From Orychophragmus violaceus (lineage: Eukaryota; Streptophyta; Magnoliopsida; Brassicales; Brassicaceae): a stretch of DNA of 64,000 nucleotides. The notes beneath the pieces were generated by a model. It was given only the letters and a program-made list of their open reading frames with translations, was not told the DNA's origin and ran no database searches. The stretch covers positions 16,392,720-16,456,719 of the forward strand of contig CM058235.1 in the NCBI GenBank assembly GCA_030180135.1. Reading direction: 5' to 3'. Position 1 is the stretch's first letter; every line of letters starts with the position of its first letter. This document shows positions 55,272 through 64,000 of the stretch, one piece after another. Both the position numbers and the translations under genes were made by a program.

Positions 55272-56068
55272 ATTGCCCCCCAGTCCTTTAGACGAGCTGG
55301 CGAGCTCTGAAGGATGAGGAATGATCGAGAAGAACGAAAGTCTTTGTTGTTATGCCTCAAGCTTGTGTTGAGCTTTCGTTGGCGAAATGTTTAGCTTGGA
55401 TGCTCATGTTGTGGAGTCGAGCTATGTTATGAGTATTCGAGAGTTTGAATACTAAGATCGCGAGATTGAGCTATTGTGTTTTGTTTGTTTAGTCTGGCCA
55501 GACGTTTTGGTTTAAAGCTCATTGCGATAAATTTATGCCTTTAGATCAATGCTCTCTCGAATTGCGAAACTCGTTTAGCTTGTTAGAAAGCTGTGAGTTG
55601 TAGCTCGTTTGTAGAGTGGATTCGAGAACTGATCATCAAGTGCGGGCTTAAGGAGATTCGTTAATGAGATCTCTTAGTTGTGGAGTACTCCTAGAATTCG
55701 TTTAGTGAATCCTTGCTGAGAGGAGTCTCCGAATTTAGCTGTGTATTGTTTCAGCTGTTTTATAGAGTTCGATGTAGCGAAGTCTTTGAGACTTAGCGTG
55801 AAATCAATTTTTTGTGAAGTTTTAAGACTTCAATGTTTGAGGAAGTGGCTGAACTCGAGGATTGAGCTGCCTACGTACCCCGTCGAGGGATCAAGCCTAT
55901 ACGTAGTTCGATTAGTTTAGCACTCAGAGATACTCCGGTACTACGTTTTTAGCTTTGGTGAGCTTATAGATGCTGTTGCGAACTATTTTGGTAGCTCGGT
56001 AGGGGGCTTCCTGTTAGGTCCCTAGTTTCCCAACATCTAGCTCTTTGTTTAGTACACTTTACGTAATA
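55272..56068 (-). other. 3' internal region, non-coding
   Basis: About 800 bp with GAGCT-rich sequence and no frame. The purine tract (GGGGGGCAATTG on the minus strand) adjoins the LTR. This is where pol would be in an autonomous relative. Confidence 0.55.
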
Positions 56069-57475
56069 CTAAGTCTCACATCTTGCTTTCTTTGATGTCG
56101 TGTTGTATTCTTCTAGCGTTGCAGCTACATCTTCTTCGTACTTTGCGTAGTACGTAGCTTTGTGCAGGGCGTCGTCTAAAGACGTGCAAGGTCGAACTAT
56201 GAGTTCTTTCTTGAACTCTGATGTGTACCAGAGTCCGTTTTCAAGAGCCGCAATGGCTATTTTTTCGTTTGGGTGTGCGATACGAGACTTGACCGCACGG
56301 AACCTGCCGATGTAAGCTCTGAGGGTTTCCTCGGGCCCTTGCGCTAAGGCCCAGAGATCGGCTTCAGAGGTTTTGTCTTCGATAAAAATCGAGTACTGCT
56401 TTAGGAATATCGATACGAGCTGGGTGAAGTTGTCGATCGAATTCCCTTTCAGGCTTGCGAACCACTCCAGTGCGGTACCGGTGAGGTTCTCGGCGAAGAG
56501 TCTGCAGTAACCTGCCTCTTTTTCCTCATCGTTAAGATGGGCTCTGGAGACTGCGAGCCGGAAGGCTCTAACATGGGCTTTTGGATCCGAAGTTCCTGAG
56601 TATTCTGGGATTTTTATCTTTCCAGTGTTATGGATCCGTGCATTAGCGATCTTATCCGTGAACGGGGTTCGACGGGTTTCTTCGATCACTTGATCGATGT
56701 CTGGAGCTGAGCTCGTTGCCATGTAGATTGCGGCTTGGAGACGCTGGAGCTTAGCGTGGATACTCTCATTCTCCGTGTTACTTTGGTTCCCAAACATAGG
56801 AGGTTCCGTGTGCCGCGGACGCGAGCTGTGGAACTCCTGTGCCATACTCGGGGGAGGTCGAGCTGAGTTAGTTCCAGCTTGCGAGCTCGAAGCGAAAACT
56901 GGAGCTCCTGTTTTCTGGATCAGTTCGCTCGGAAGAGGTCCGGCTGTATAACCCGCTTGGGTAACTCCGGGAGCTTGCGAACTCGAACCAAAGGTTGGAG
57001 CTCTCGCTTGATAAGCAGATCGAGCTAAAAGGTTTCGATGTTCAGCTATATCTCTTTCGAGATGATCCAAGCGAGCTAGAACTGTTCGTTGGGATGCTTC
57101 CTGGTTTTGAGATCTATCTACCAGGATTGCTAGCATGCTCCGGAGTTCTGCCATGTTGTCGTCGACAAGTATTGTCGGACATGGTGATGCTAATCGGGTT
57201 GGATCGGTTTGGGAAGCTGGAGCTTCACCGGTGGGTCGTTCTTCAGATCGGATCCCAACCCGAGAAATGTTTCTCTCATTCGTCAGCATGCTAGAGCTTG
57301 GAGGTGTGGCTCCGGGATTCTGCAGCTGAGATTGGAGGTCGTGAACCGTTAGAACAGGTCCGGGCTGGATCAGGGATGAGCCCGATCCGATGTGTTCGTT
57401 TTGAGCATTAAAGCTCTGTTGATCGTGATTTGTCGCGTTCGACAATCTGAATGAGTTTGATGAATTTGGATCCAT
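56069..57475 (-). CDS. Ty3-type Gag protein without zinc knuckle
   Basis: 468 residues, intact. The N-terminal half is Ser/Pro/Gln-rich and disordered, with a probable coiled coil at about 105-150 (MAELRSMLAILVD to HLERDIAEHRNLL). The retrotransposon gag domain is at about 290-420, with KIKIPEYSGTSDPKAHVRAF, LTGTALEWFASL (331-342) and ETLRAYIGRFRAVKSRIAHP. It ends shortly after with KKARCET and no CCHC knuckle, unlike the other gag proteins here. The open frame in an element without pol implies selection for supplying gag or very recent insertion. Confidence 0.88.
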   Translation of the reverse strand: MDPNSSNSFRLSNATNHDQQSFNAQNEHIGSGSSLIQPGPVLTVHDLQSQLQNPGATPPSSSMLTNERNISRVGIRSEERPTGEAPASQTDPTRLASPCPTILVDDNMAELRSMLAILVDRSQNQEASQRTVLARLDHLERDIAEHRNLLARSAYQARAPTFGSSSQAPGVTQAGYTAGPLPSELIQKTGAPVFASSSQAGTNSARPPPSMAQEFHSSRPRHTEPPMFGNQSNTENESIHAKLQRLQAAIYMATSSAPDIDQVIEETRRTPFTDKIANARIHNTGKIKIPEYSGTSDPKAHVRAFRLAVSRAHLNDEEKEAGYCRLFAENLTGTALEWFASLKGNSIDNFTQLVSIFLKQYSIFIEDKTSEADLWALAQGPEETLRAYIGRFRAVKSRIAHPNEKIAIAALENGLWYTSEFKKELIVRPCTSLDDALHKATYYAKYEEDVAATLEEYNTTSKKARCET

Positions 57476-57530
57476 CCTCGTGCTTACGAGCCTTAGATCT
57501 GGTTCTGGTGTAAGAGAAATCTATGAATCT

Positions 57531-57548
57531 TCCCCACAGTCGGCGCCA
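57531..57548 (-). other. Primer-binding site, TGGCGCC type
   Basis: On the minus strand TGGCGCCGACTGTGGGGA, three bases inside the LTR. The priming tRNA was not assigned with certainty. Confidence 0.7.
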
Positions 57549-57551
57549 AAA

Positions 57552-58201
57552 TGTGGATCCTAAAATCCACACTCAAGGATTTAGAGTGATTTTGTGTTTT
57601 AGGAAAGATGGGCTAGAATCTCAATGAACCAACAATGTAAATAAAGACTTGAATCGACGAATTGGATTTGTATTGATAGAATAATGAGTTTACAAGAAGA
57701 GAATAGCTAAAATAGGGGTGTAGCTAGGTGAAAATCAGATGCCTTGATGAATGAAGAAGGAGATCCTTTTATAGATCTGTTTCTGCAACTAACTTCCGCA
57801 GTTCCCGGCCGCAAGCTCCACGTACTCCGCGATTTGGGGGATTTTGGAGACCTGATCCACTCTGTGCACGTGCTAACTGATTCCGGAGAATGCGGGATCC
57901 GTTACGACTTAGTCTTGCCTTCGGTCTTCGGCTTGGAGTCAGAGTGTAGAGCTCGTTAACCGGAGCTATAGAGACGGAGTGTAGAGCTCGTTATCCGGAG
58001 CTGTAGAACCGGAGTGTAGAGCTCGTTATCCGGAGCTGTAGAGCCGGAATGTAGAGCTCGATGTGTGCAGCTCGATGTTAGCTACAGGTGCAGAGCTTGA
58101 TGTTACGGAAACAGATAGAAAACCTTCCTTTTGGGCGATTAACGTTGGACAACATTTTGACTTTCGTTGACTGGATTTAAGTGTTAAATCCGACCCAAAC
58201 A
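57552..58201 (-). repeat. LTR (upstream) of the gag-only Ty3 element
   Basis: 650 bp. About 14 differences from the other LTR lie in the first 195 bp and only about one in the remaining 455 bp. Confidence 0.92.
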
Positions 58202-58355
58202 GGTAATATCTCCTTCTCTCTAACAATCTTTAAAATACATATTTTAACCCAAATCACTTTAACTCCCCATAACAACTATCACTAACCTATCTTCCCAGGA
58301 TTATTTAAGGAGAATATATGATGATGTCTGCCGCAAGCTATATGAAATAGGTAAG

Positions 58356-58715
58356 TGATGCAGCTAATGATCGTTGGTTTATTTATAGTCCGGTTTTCTT
58401 ATTGGTTTAATAATTGGTTTGGTGTTACCTTAAAAGGATATCTATAAATCCATTTAAGATTATTTTCTTAGATCTCTAAAGATTCTCTAGATAGCTTCTA
58501 CGTTAGTTATTTAAGGACCTTAGGGATATTTTTTTGATTCACGTTTTGATATTCAATAAGAAATTGCTTTAAACAGAGTTTTCTTAAGCACTTCGAGAAG
58601 TAGTCTAGCCTTCTTCTTATTCGGATTCTAAATTCGCATAAGAAACCTTGTGAGATCGTCGACTTATCTCGTGATCAAGTCGTCGATATCATTCCTAAGC
58701 TTCTGTTCTCTATCA
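58356..58715 (+). repeat. 5' LTR of the Ty3 deletion derivative
   Basis: 360 bp starting TGATGCAGC and ending CTATCA. Confidence 0.9.
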
Positions 58716-58734
58716 GTTGGTATCAGAGCGGAAC

Positions 58735-59303
58735 ATGTCCTTAGGGAACCTCTTACGCTGTTTGGTAGGCGACAACATCAAGTCTTGGGACGCCAAGTTA
58801 CGTCAGGCCGAATTTGCACACAATCATGCAGTGAATCACAGTCTTGGATTCAGTCCTTTCAGGGTCATCTATGGTATTGTTCCCCACTGCCCTTTGGATT
58901 TGTTGACAACGCCGGACAAGACTCGCCATCATGGTGTAGCCGTTTATTTCGTTACTGACCTGTATGAGGTTCATGCGCAAGCTCGGACCAATTTGGAGCT
59001 ATCAGCGGCGAAATATAAAGCTGCAGTTATTGCTAAACGTCGTAAGCTAATACTTGAGCAGGGTGACTTGGTGTGGGTGTATCTCACGAAGGATAGGCTT
59101 CCATTTTGAGACTACAACAAGCTCAAATCAAAGAAGATAGGACTGGTAGAAGTACTGGAGCGAATTAATCTGAATGCTTATCGGGTCAAGTTGCCTCCTC
59201 ATTTGCGCACTTCAGACGTCTTCAACATTAAGCATTTATCACGCTTTCACGGTGACATTGCCGAGCAAGATTCGTGGGCGAATCATTCTTCGTCGGAGGG
59301 AAC
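58735..59303 (+). pseudogene. Integrase C-terminal remnant of a Ty3 pol
   Basis: Encodes the end of a Ty3 integrase: WDAKLRQAEFAHNHAVN, LGFSPFRVIYG, GDLVWVYL, then, beyond an in-frame stop at 59107-59109, AYRVKLPPHLRTSDVFNIKH. The rest of gag-pol is deleted. An ATG (58735) just behind the primer site leads into it, but this is the deletion junction and not a true start. Confidence 0.85.
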
Positions 59304-59304
59304 C

Positions 59305-59664
59305 TGATGCAGCTAATGATCGTTGGTTTATTTATAGTCCGGTTTTCTCATTGGTTTAATAATTGGGTTGACGTTATCTTTAAAGGATATCTATAAGTAT
59401 TTTTAAGATTGTTTTCCTAGATCTCTAAAGATTCTCTAGTTATCTTCTACGTTAGTTATTTAAGGACCTTAGGGATATTGTTTTGGTTCACATTATGTTA
59501 TTGAATAAGCAATTGCTTTAAACAGAGCTTTCTTAAGCACTTCGAGGAGTACTCGAGCCTTGTTCTTATTCGGATTCTCAATTCGCATAAGAAACCTTGT
59601 GAGATCGTCGACTTATCTCATGATCAAGCCGTCAATATCATTCATAAGCTTCCTCTCTCTATCA
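59305..59664 (+). repeat. 3' LTR of the Ty3 deletion derivative
   Basis: 360 bp, about 10% diverged from the 5' LTR. Confidence 0.9.
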
Positions 59665-59729
59665 GTAAGTAATAGACATTGTAGCCAAGTTACGGACCCT
59701 CGAGACGAAATCTTGAATCATGATCCCGA

Positions 59730-60563
59730 TCTCAGCTTTCCGTCATTATTTTCTTCTTTTGTATTTTCTCTTAAACTTTTCTTTAAAACATCATTGTAAC
59801 CCGACTTACATAATCAATATACTCATTTATACATCTTGATATGAGCGCATTCTGAACTACTATTTTATAATACGAAAGATCTCCATATACTTCCTCGACA
59901 AGTCACTCGTTCGACCCAACTAAACATCCTCAAAGATGGAGCTACTTATGACGGAAGGGGGGGGTCAGATGACCCCACCTTAGTTTTAAAAAAATATAAT
60001 ACTTTTTAGTTAAAATTCAAAAGCATTAAAAACAATTGTTTAACCTAGTTAGGTAATTATTAGTTAAGACATTTGAGTTCATATTTATTTTGATGTTGGG
60101 CTGACTTTAAATTTACACAATATAAATAATCTACAGTTTGTACGGATCTCATATAATTAGTTAACTTTTAACATTATTAAAAAAAATAAACTTTGAAAAA
60201 GTCAAAAACTCTTCGTTAGCTTTTTGTCATTAGGTTTTTGTGAAACAAAAAATGTAAAACATCTCATTTATTCATGTTATTTTGTACTTTTTCAATTTAC
60301 TTAAATATTTTTAGACTATGATTTTGGGATTCCTAAATAATATATGAAATGATTTGATTAATGATTTATTTTTGGGAATTTAATAAAAAATAGTTATTAA
60401 AATTAGCTGAACTTATTATAGAATTTTATATTTTAAAGGTTTTTAAAGTTAGTTTTAATTTTAAAATATTGTTACTAAAATCATCATGAAAATAATTTCG
60501 AAAATAAAAATTGTAGAAAAATATATTACAAAATTGTATTACTGATGAATTTCTAAATATGTG
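59730..60563. other. AT-rich spacer with a GGGGTC hairpin
   Basis: No gene recognised. GGGGTCAGATGACCCC at 59961-59976 forms a 6-bp stem with a 4-base loop, a form often seen near transposon ends, but no partner end was found. Confidence 0.35.
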
Positions 60564-60564
60564 C

Positions 60565-61375
60565 TTTTTTGGGTCAAATGGTCTTCTTGAATTGATTAAA
60601 TAAAAGTTACATACAAAAGAAAAATAAAAATAAAAGCCCTAACACATTCCAAATGGGCCCAACAAAATACGGCCCATTACAGTTGTAACCCAAAAGTCGG
60701 CCCACTATAGAAACCCTAACCCTAATAAGGTGTCGCCGCCTACAACGATGCAACCACCACCGGATCAAGGTAGAAGACACTCTAATGAACCGCAGCACAA
60801 GACCACCGGAGAGACAACCACCGCAAAACGAGACGAAACCAAACCGCCAAAAGAATACCATGTCGGGAATTGGCCGACAAAGAAAAACAAACATGAAAGG
60901 GAGGAGAAGAGGGATAGTTGATTCTGCTCGGAGACTCCTTTCGCGCCTCTTCGCCGCTCTCAAGCTATGTACTTACTGAGAGCCGCCGAGCGTGCACGCG
61001 TCAACGGCTACCAACTTAGCCGCAACCGCCTTTAACTCGCAAGACACCAAACCCGCTTCCGCCGACAAAAGAGAACCACATGCAAACAGAGGGATATGCA
61101 GAAAAAGACGACTTCGACTCTTGAGGAAGCATCACTTGTCTCTTCCTCAAAAAGTCGAGATCTACAAAGATCTTCCGACGCCTATCTCTTTAGATCCGCT
61201 ACCGATCTAGCCGGAGAAACGAAGGCCCGCCACCAACAACCGCAAAGGGCCGAACAGATCCTCGGATGAAAAAACAGGGCAAAGAAAAGAAAGAAAAGAA
61301 AGTGGATCCCCTCACACCCGCCGGAAACCACCGGTGGGGATCGCCGAATTTGATGGAACGGTGAAGAATCTAGAG
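60565..61375 (-). mobile_element. GC-rich retroposon-like segment with poly(A)
   Basis: A GC-rich block of about 0.8 kb without a convincing frame. Its left end is TTTTTTGGGTCAAATGGTC on the plus strand, that is, an A tail on the minus strand. This resembles the 3' ends of the two LINEs here. No target duplication was found. It could be Sadhu-like, a LINE remnant or part of a host gene. Confidence 0.35.
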
Positions 61376-62131
61376 ATAAGAAACGATTAGTACTTTATTT
61401 ATTTTATAGAAAACATTATCTGAAAATATAACAAATGAAACTGTTTTAAAAATATTTCAATCTATAAATTAACATAGAGTACATTTGAAAACAATATTTG
61501 GTAATTTATAAATAGTCTTATTTTTAATATATATAGTTCTCTTTCCGGTAAGAAAAATTTATGGCTAGCCCACTGAACATCCTTGCTACTTCCTCAACAG
61601 TTTATACAAACAAAACGTCCCAAAACATGTCACCAGAACATTCAAATCCTACAGAACAGTGTATCGCAGAAATACTTTCAAGCTATGGGACTGAATCATA
61701 CAAAAGTAGGTGCATCTCGAGGATAACTGAAGACGATGAGATTATCCCCTAAATAATTAATAGGTCGATTTTGATAACTAATCAGATAAGGCTTTCGACC
61801 AAAAATAAAAAAGAATTAGAGAAAGTATTGAAGCAAAAAAAAACATAAACTAGAAACAAGAAGTCTTTCCTCGAGTCTTATTTTCTCCTTTGCCAGAACG
61901 AAAACCAATACAGCTTCTCAACCTCTCTCTCTGCTGGAACTACGGAACCCTAATTTCTTCATCCCTTTTTTGGGTAAGGGAAACCCTAATTTGTTATTAA
62001 TCTTAGCGTTCTAATGAACCCATCAGTTAATCGAAGCGCTTTTTAGGTTTTCCACATTGAATCTCGCGAGGGAGTGAGGCAATAATTTTGGGAAATAACT
62101 TTCGCTTTTTGAATCTCTCCATTCAAAATCG
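61376..62131 (+). promoter_or_regulatory. Promoter and 5' UTR region of the PHD-finger gene
   Basis: An AT-rich upstream region, then a CT-rich stretch typical of a plant 5' UTR (61866-62131) with AACCCTAATTT motifs, leading to the ATG at 62132. Confidence 0.5.
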
Positions 62132-63932
62132 ATGGCGAAAGCTACAGACACTGGCGAGATTATTGTTGTTTCACAGGTTCGCACAGGTTGCAAAAGGGAA
62201 TTGCAATTCATGTTGAAATCTCAGTCCGAGATCTGTGGAGGCGAGTCTCTAGGTCGGACCCGTGGAAGCAGAAGCTGGAATAGCGACTCGAAAAGTACGG
62301 ATGCGAAGAGACCGAGCCGTTGTCTTCGGTCGGGGTTGAAGAAGATGCGCCTTACAAAAGATGATGAAGTTGTAATGTCTGATTCCGTAGAAGAAGATGA
62401 AGAAAAGAGCGACGTTGTTGATGTTGATGAAGGAAAGGGATTGTTTAGTGAAACTGCACAGGTTGAATCAGAGAAGATTGAGAATGGGTATGATGATTTG
62501 GTGATGAATGAACATCACTCAATGGAGCAGCTTGCGAAGGGTACACCGGAAGTTGAAGAGTCTAGAAAGGAATGTTCGAGTGTGATCCGGAGAGAAATAG
62601 TTATGGCATGTCCTGCAGGTTTTAGTGAGTTTGCCAAACTGACTTCGAGATCTTCCCATGTTAAGTTGGAAAGTGGTTTGGGTTATAAAAAACCTGGCAG
62701 AAGGTTGACACGGTCTATGTTGAAGTCCGAGGGTATCAAATCTGAGGCTAACGGTGATGAAGAAAATAAAATAAATGTAGAAAGGGAAGCTAAAGAAAGT
62801 GGCGTTGCTGAAGATAGCAAAATTGAGGCTACTGTTGATGAAGATCATTTAAATCCAATGAAAGATGCTAAAAATAGCGAAGAAAGTTGTGTTGATGCGT
62901 CTTGTTCAGTGGTATATGAGCAAATTAGTGTGGATACATGCCTTGGGCAGCCAAGTCAAACGTCACAGATGGGTGGTCATACTCGAGGCGCTGATAAGAA
63001 GGCAGTGAATGCTATAGTAGATAAGCCTGCGAGGAGGTTTACTAGGTCATTGGAAAATAACATCGATCTATCAGACTCAGGCAAGGTAGATGCGCATGCC
63101 AAAGATGTCGAAATGAATGATTTTCAAAGCTCTCCAGTTACAACTCCCAACAAGCGTGGAAGGCCCAAGAAATTTATCAGGAATTTCCCAACAAAGCTGA
63201 AAGAACTTCTTGATTCTGGAATACTTGAGGGACTAACTGTGTACTATCTTCGAGGCGCAAAGGTATATATGATGGCTTTCTTTTTGTTTCCGTTCGTGTA
63301 AAAAAGGGATTTTATTTAGCTGATGTGTATGTCACCATGGTAGATGAGAGAGGCAGGGGCTAAAGGGCTTAAAGGAGTAATAAGCGGATCAGGCATTATG
63401 TGCTTTTGTGATGCCTGCAAAGGAACTCGGGTTAGTGACATATACCGTGGTCTTCTGATTGGACCTGCGTAATGCCTAGCAGATTGATATAACTTTTTAA
63501 ATTTCATTTCCGCAGGTGGTAAGCCCCGCCGTGTACGAGCAGCATGCTTCTAGCACAAACAAGCGCCCACCTGAATATATCTTACTGGAGTCTGGATGCA
63601 CACTTCGTGATGTCATGAATGCATTGAAGGAAACTCCCTTTGATACATTAGAAGAAAGACTTCGTGTGGTAGTCGGACCAGATTTCAAGAAATCTAGCGT
63701 GTGTTTCAATTGCCAAGGTTTGCTGATTGGTTCATTGGTTTGTGCAACATTATAAAGACTGTTTTCAATTGATTTTTCTCTTGAATTAAAGAATTCAGGC
63801 TGGTTACATCTAACTGATTTCAGGTCCAATAGTTGAGCCTTGTGAAACAAAGTCATTATTTTTGTGCAAATCATGTTTTGAGAACAAGGAACCAGAACTC
63901 CATACCAGTCCTAAAGCAAATGCTCATAATGG
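62132..63932 (+). CDS. PHD-finger/GNAT chromatin regulator, IDM1-like, 5' part
   Basis: Exons 62132-63262, 63344-63430, 63516-63717 and 63824-63932 with GT/AG borders; the gene runs off the window. Exon 1 encodes 377 residues: acidic and basic low-complexity sequence, an AT-hook-like KRGRPKK (341-347) and the start of a TPL-binding (Jas-type) domain (FPTKLKELLDSGILEGLTVYYLRG). Exons 2-4 continue with SGSGIMCFCDACKG, a conserved ILLESGCTLRDVMNAL block and Cys pairs (CFNCQG, CKSCFE). This order matches plant proteins with an acyl-CoA N-acyltransferase and PHD finger (IDM1/ROS4 and relatives), nuclear regulators of histone acetylation; the PHD and GNAT domains would lie beyond the window. The motif RRxTRS recurs at 190-195 and 301-306, with a related SRCLRSGL at 62-69. 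Start chosen at the first ATG, context CGATGGCG. Confidence 0.8.
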
Positions 63933-64000
63933 GTATGGCTCATCTTTCTTTATTTTCGCTCAACAGCCTTTTCCTTGCAGCTGAATCATATTTCAACTAA

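Larger units (their letters stand above)
54622..58201 (-). mobile_element. Gag-only Ty3 LTR retrotransposon
   Basis: Two 650-bp LTRs (54622-55271 and 57552-58201), TG...CA ends, perfect duplication GGTAA (54617-54621 and 58202-58206). A TGGCGCC-type primer site adjoins the right LTR, so it reads leftwards. The internal 2.3 kb encodes only gag. The intact target can be read in duplication copy A at about 32580. Confidence 0.93.
58356..59664 (+). mobile_element. Old Ty3 deletion derivative
   Basis: Two 360-bp LTRs (58356-58715 and 59305-59664), duplication GTAAG (58351-58355 and 59665-59669). The tRNA-Met primer site starts at 58718 and the purine tract CGGAGGGAA precedes the 3' LTR. LTRs differ by roughly 10%, so the insertion is much older than its neighbours. 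The internal part is only 589 bp. Confidence 0.92.
33690..59750. repeat. Tandem duplication, copy B (interrupted)
   Basis: Blocks 33690-34537, 54528-54621, 58202-58355 and 59665-about 59730 reproduce copy A in the same order and orientation. Between them sit a LINE and two LTR elements. The uninterrupted copy A lets each insertion site be read at base level. Confidence 0.8.

Noticed and set aside
54814..58016. Two identical 71-codon frames
   Set aside because: They lie in the two LTRs of one element, so identity comes from LTR duplication and not from selection on a protein.

Overview
The window is nuclear plant DNA, and the gene content points to a crucifer (Brassicaceae): a large F-box/FBD and F-box/kelch repertoire, a COP9-signalosome fragment, Athila-like and Sadhu-like elements, introns with GT/AG borders and an AT-rich background. 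Nothing in it is bacterial or organellar. I cannot name the species from sequence alone.

Most of the 64 kb is transposable elements stacked inside each other; only four genes look intact. From left to right: 257-5961 is a short GC-rich non-coding retroposon (14-bp target duplication) split by a young gag-only LTR element (313-5162). 6067-6699 (-) is a RING-H2 E3 ligase of the BIG BROTHER type. 7081-8360 is a DNA element carrying two exons of COP9 signalosome subunit 8. 8414-15765 is a CCGAACC-rich hAT MITE split by a degenerate Copia element (8536-15328). A retroposon 3' end, a Stowaway MITE and a GGAAACG-rich inverted-repeat element follow. 18338-19480 (-) is an intact F-box/kelch gene. 19629-24776 is the C-terminal part of a Niemann-Pick C1-like gene, broken by a 5'-truncated LINE.

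25921-27412 (-) is an intact three-exon F-box/LRR/FBD gene. Its upstream region was duplicated in tandem. Copy A holds a hAT deletion derivative and a small LTR element with non-canonical TA...CA termini that contains a CACTA-like element. Copy B starts with a truncated F-box stub and was invaded by a full-length LINE (34538-54527), a gag-only Ty3 element (54622-58201) and an old Ty3 deletion derivative (58356-59664). The LINE was itself broken by a hAT MITE, an Athila-like element (39620-44919) and a second Copia element (46298-53300). The right edge (62132 to the window end) is the 5' part of a PHD-finger/GNAT chromatin regulator of the IDM1-like family.

Seven LTR elements have both LTRs and matching or nearly matching target duplications, and none encodes an intact pol. 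They are therefore likely to be mobilised in trans. The most unusual signal is a 14-bp dyad, GTGTCGAYCGACAC, that occurs mostly as pairs at a 21-bp pitch (two helical turns). It recurs in the LTRs and leaders of both Copia elements and in the Athila-like element, although these belong to different superfamilies. Other notable signals are a reading frame that runs from gag into the U3 of the 3' LTR, two promoters with exact plant snRNA architecture (USE, 34 bp, TATA) and no recognised snRNA behind them, and an LTR pair whose differences all sit at one end.
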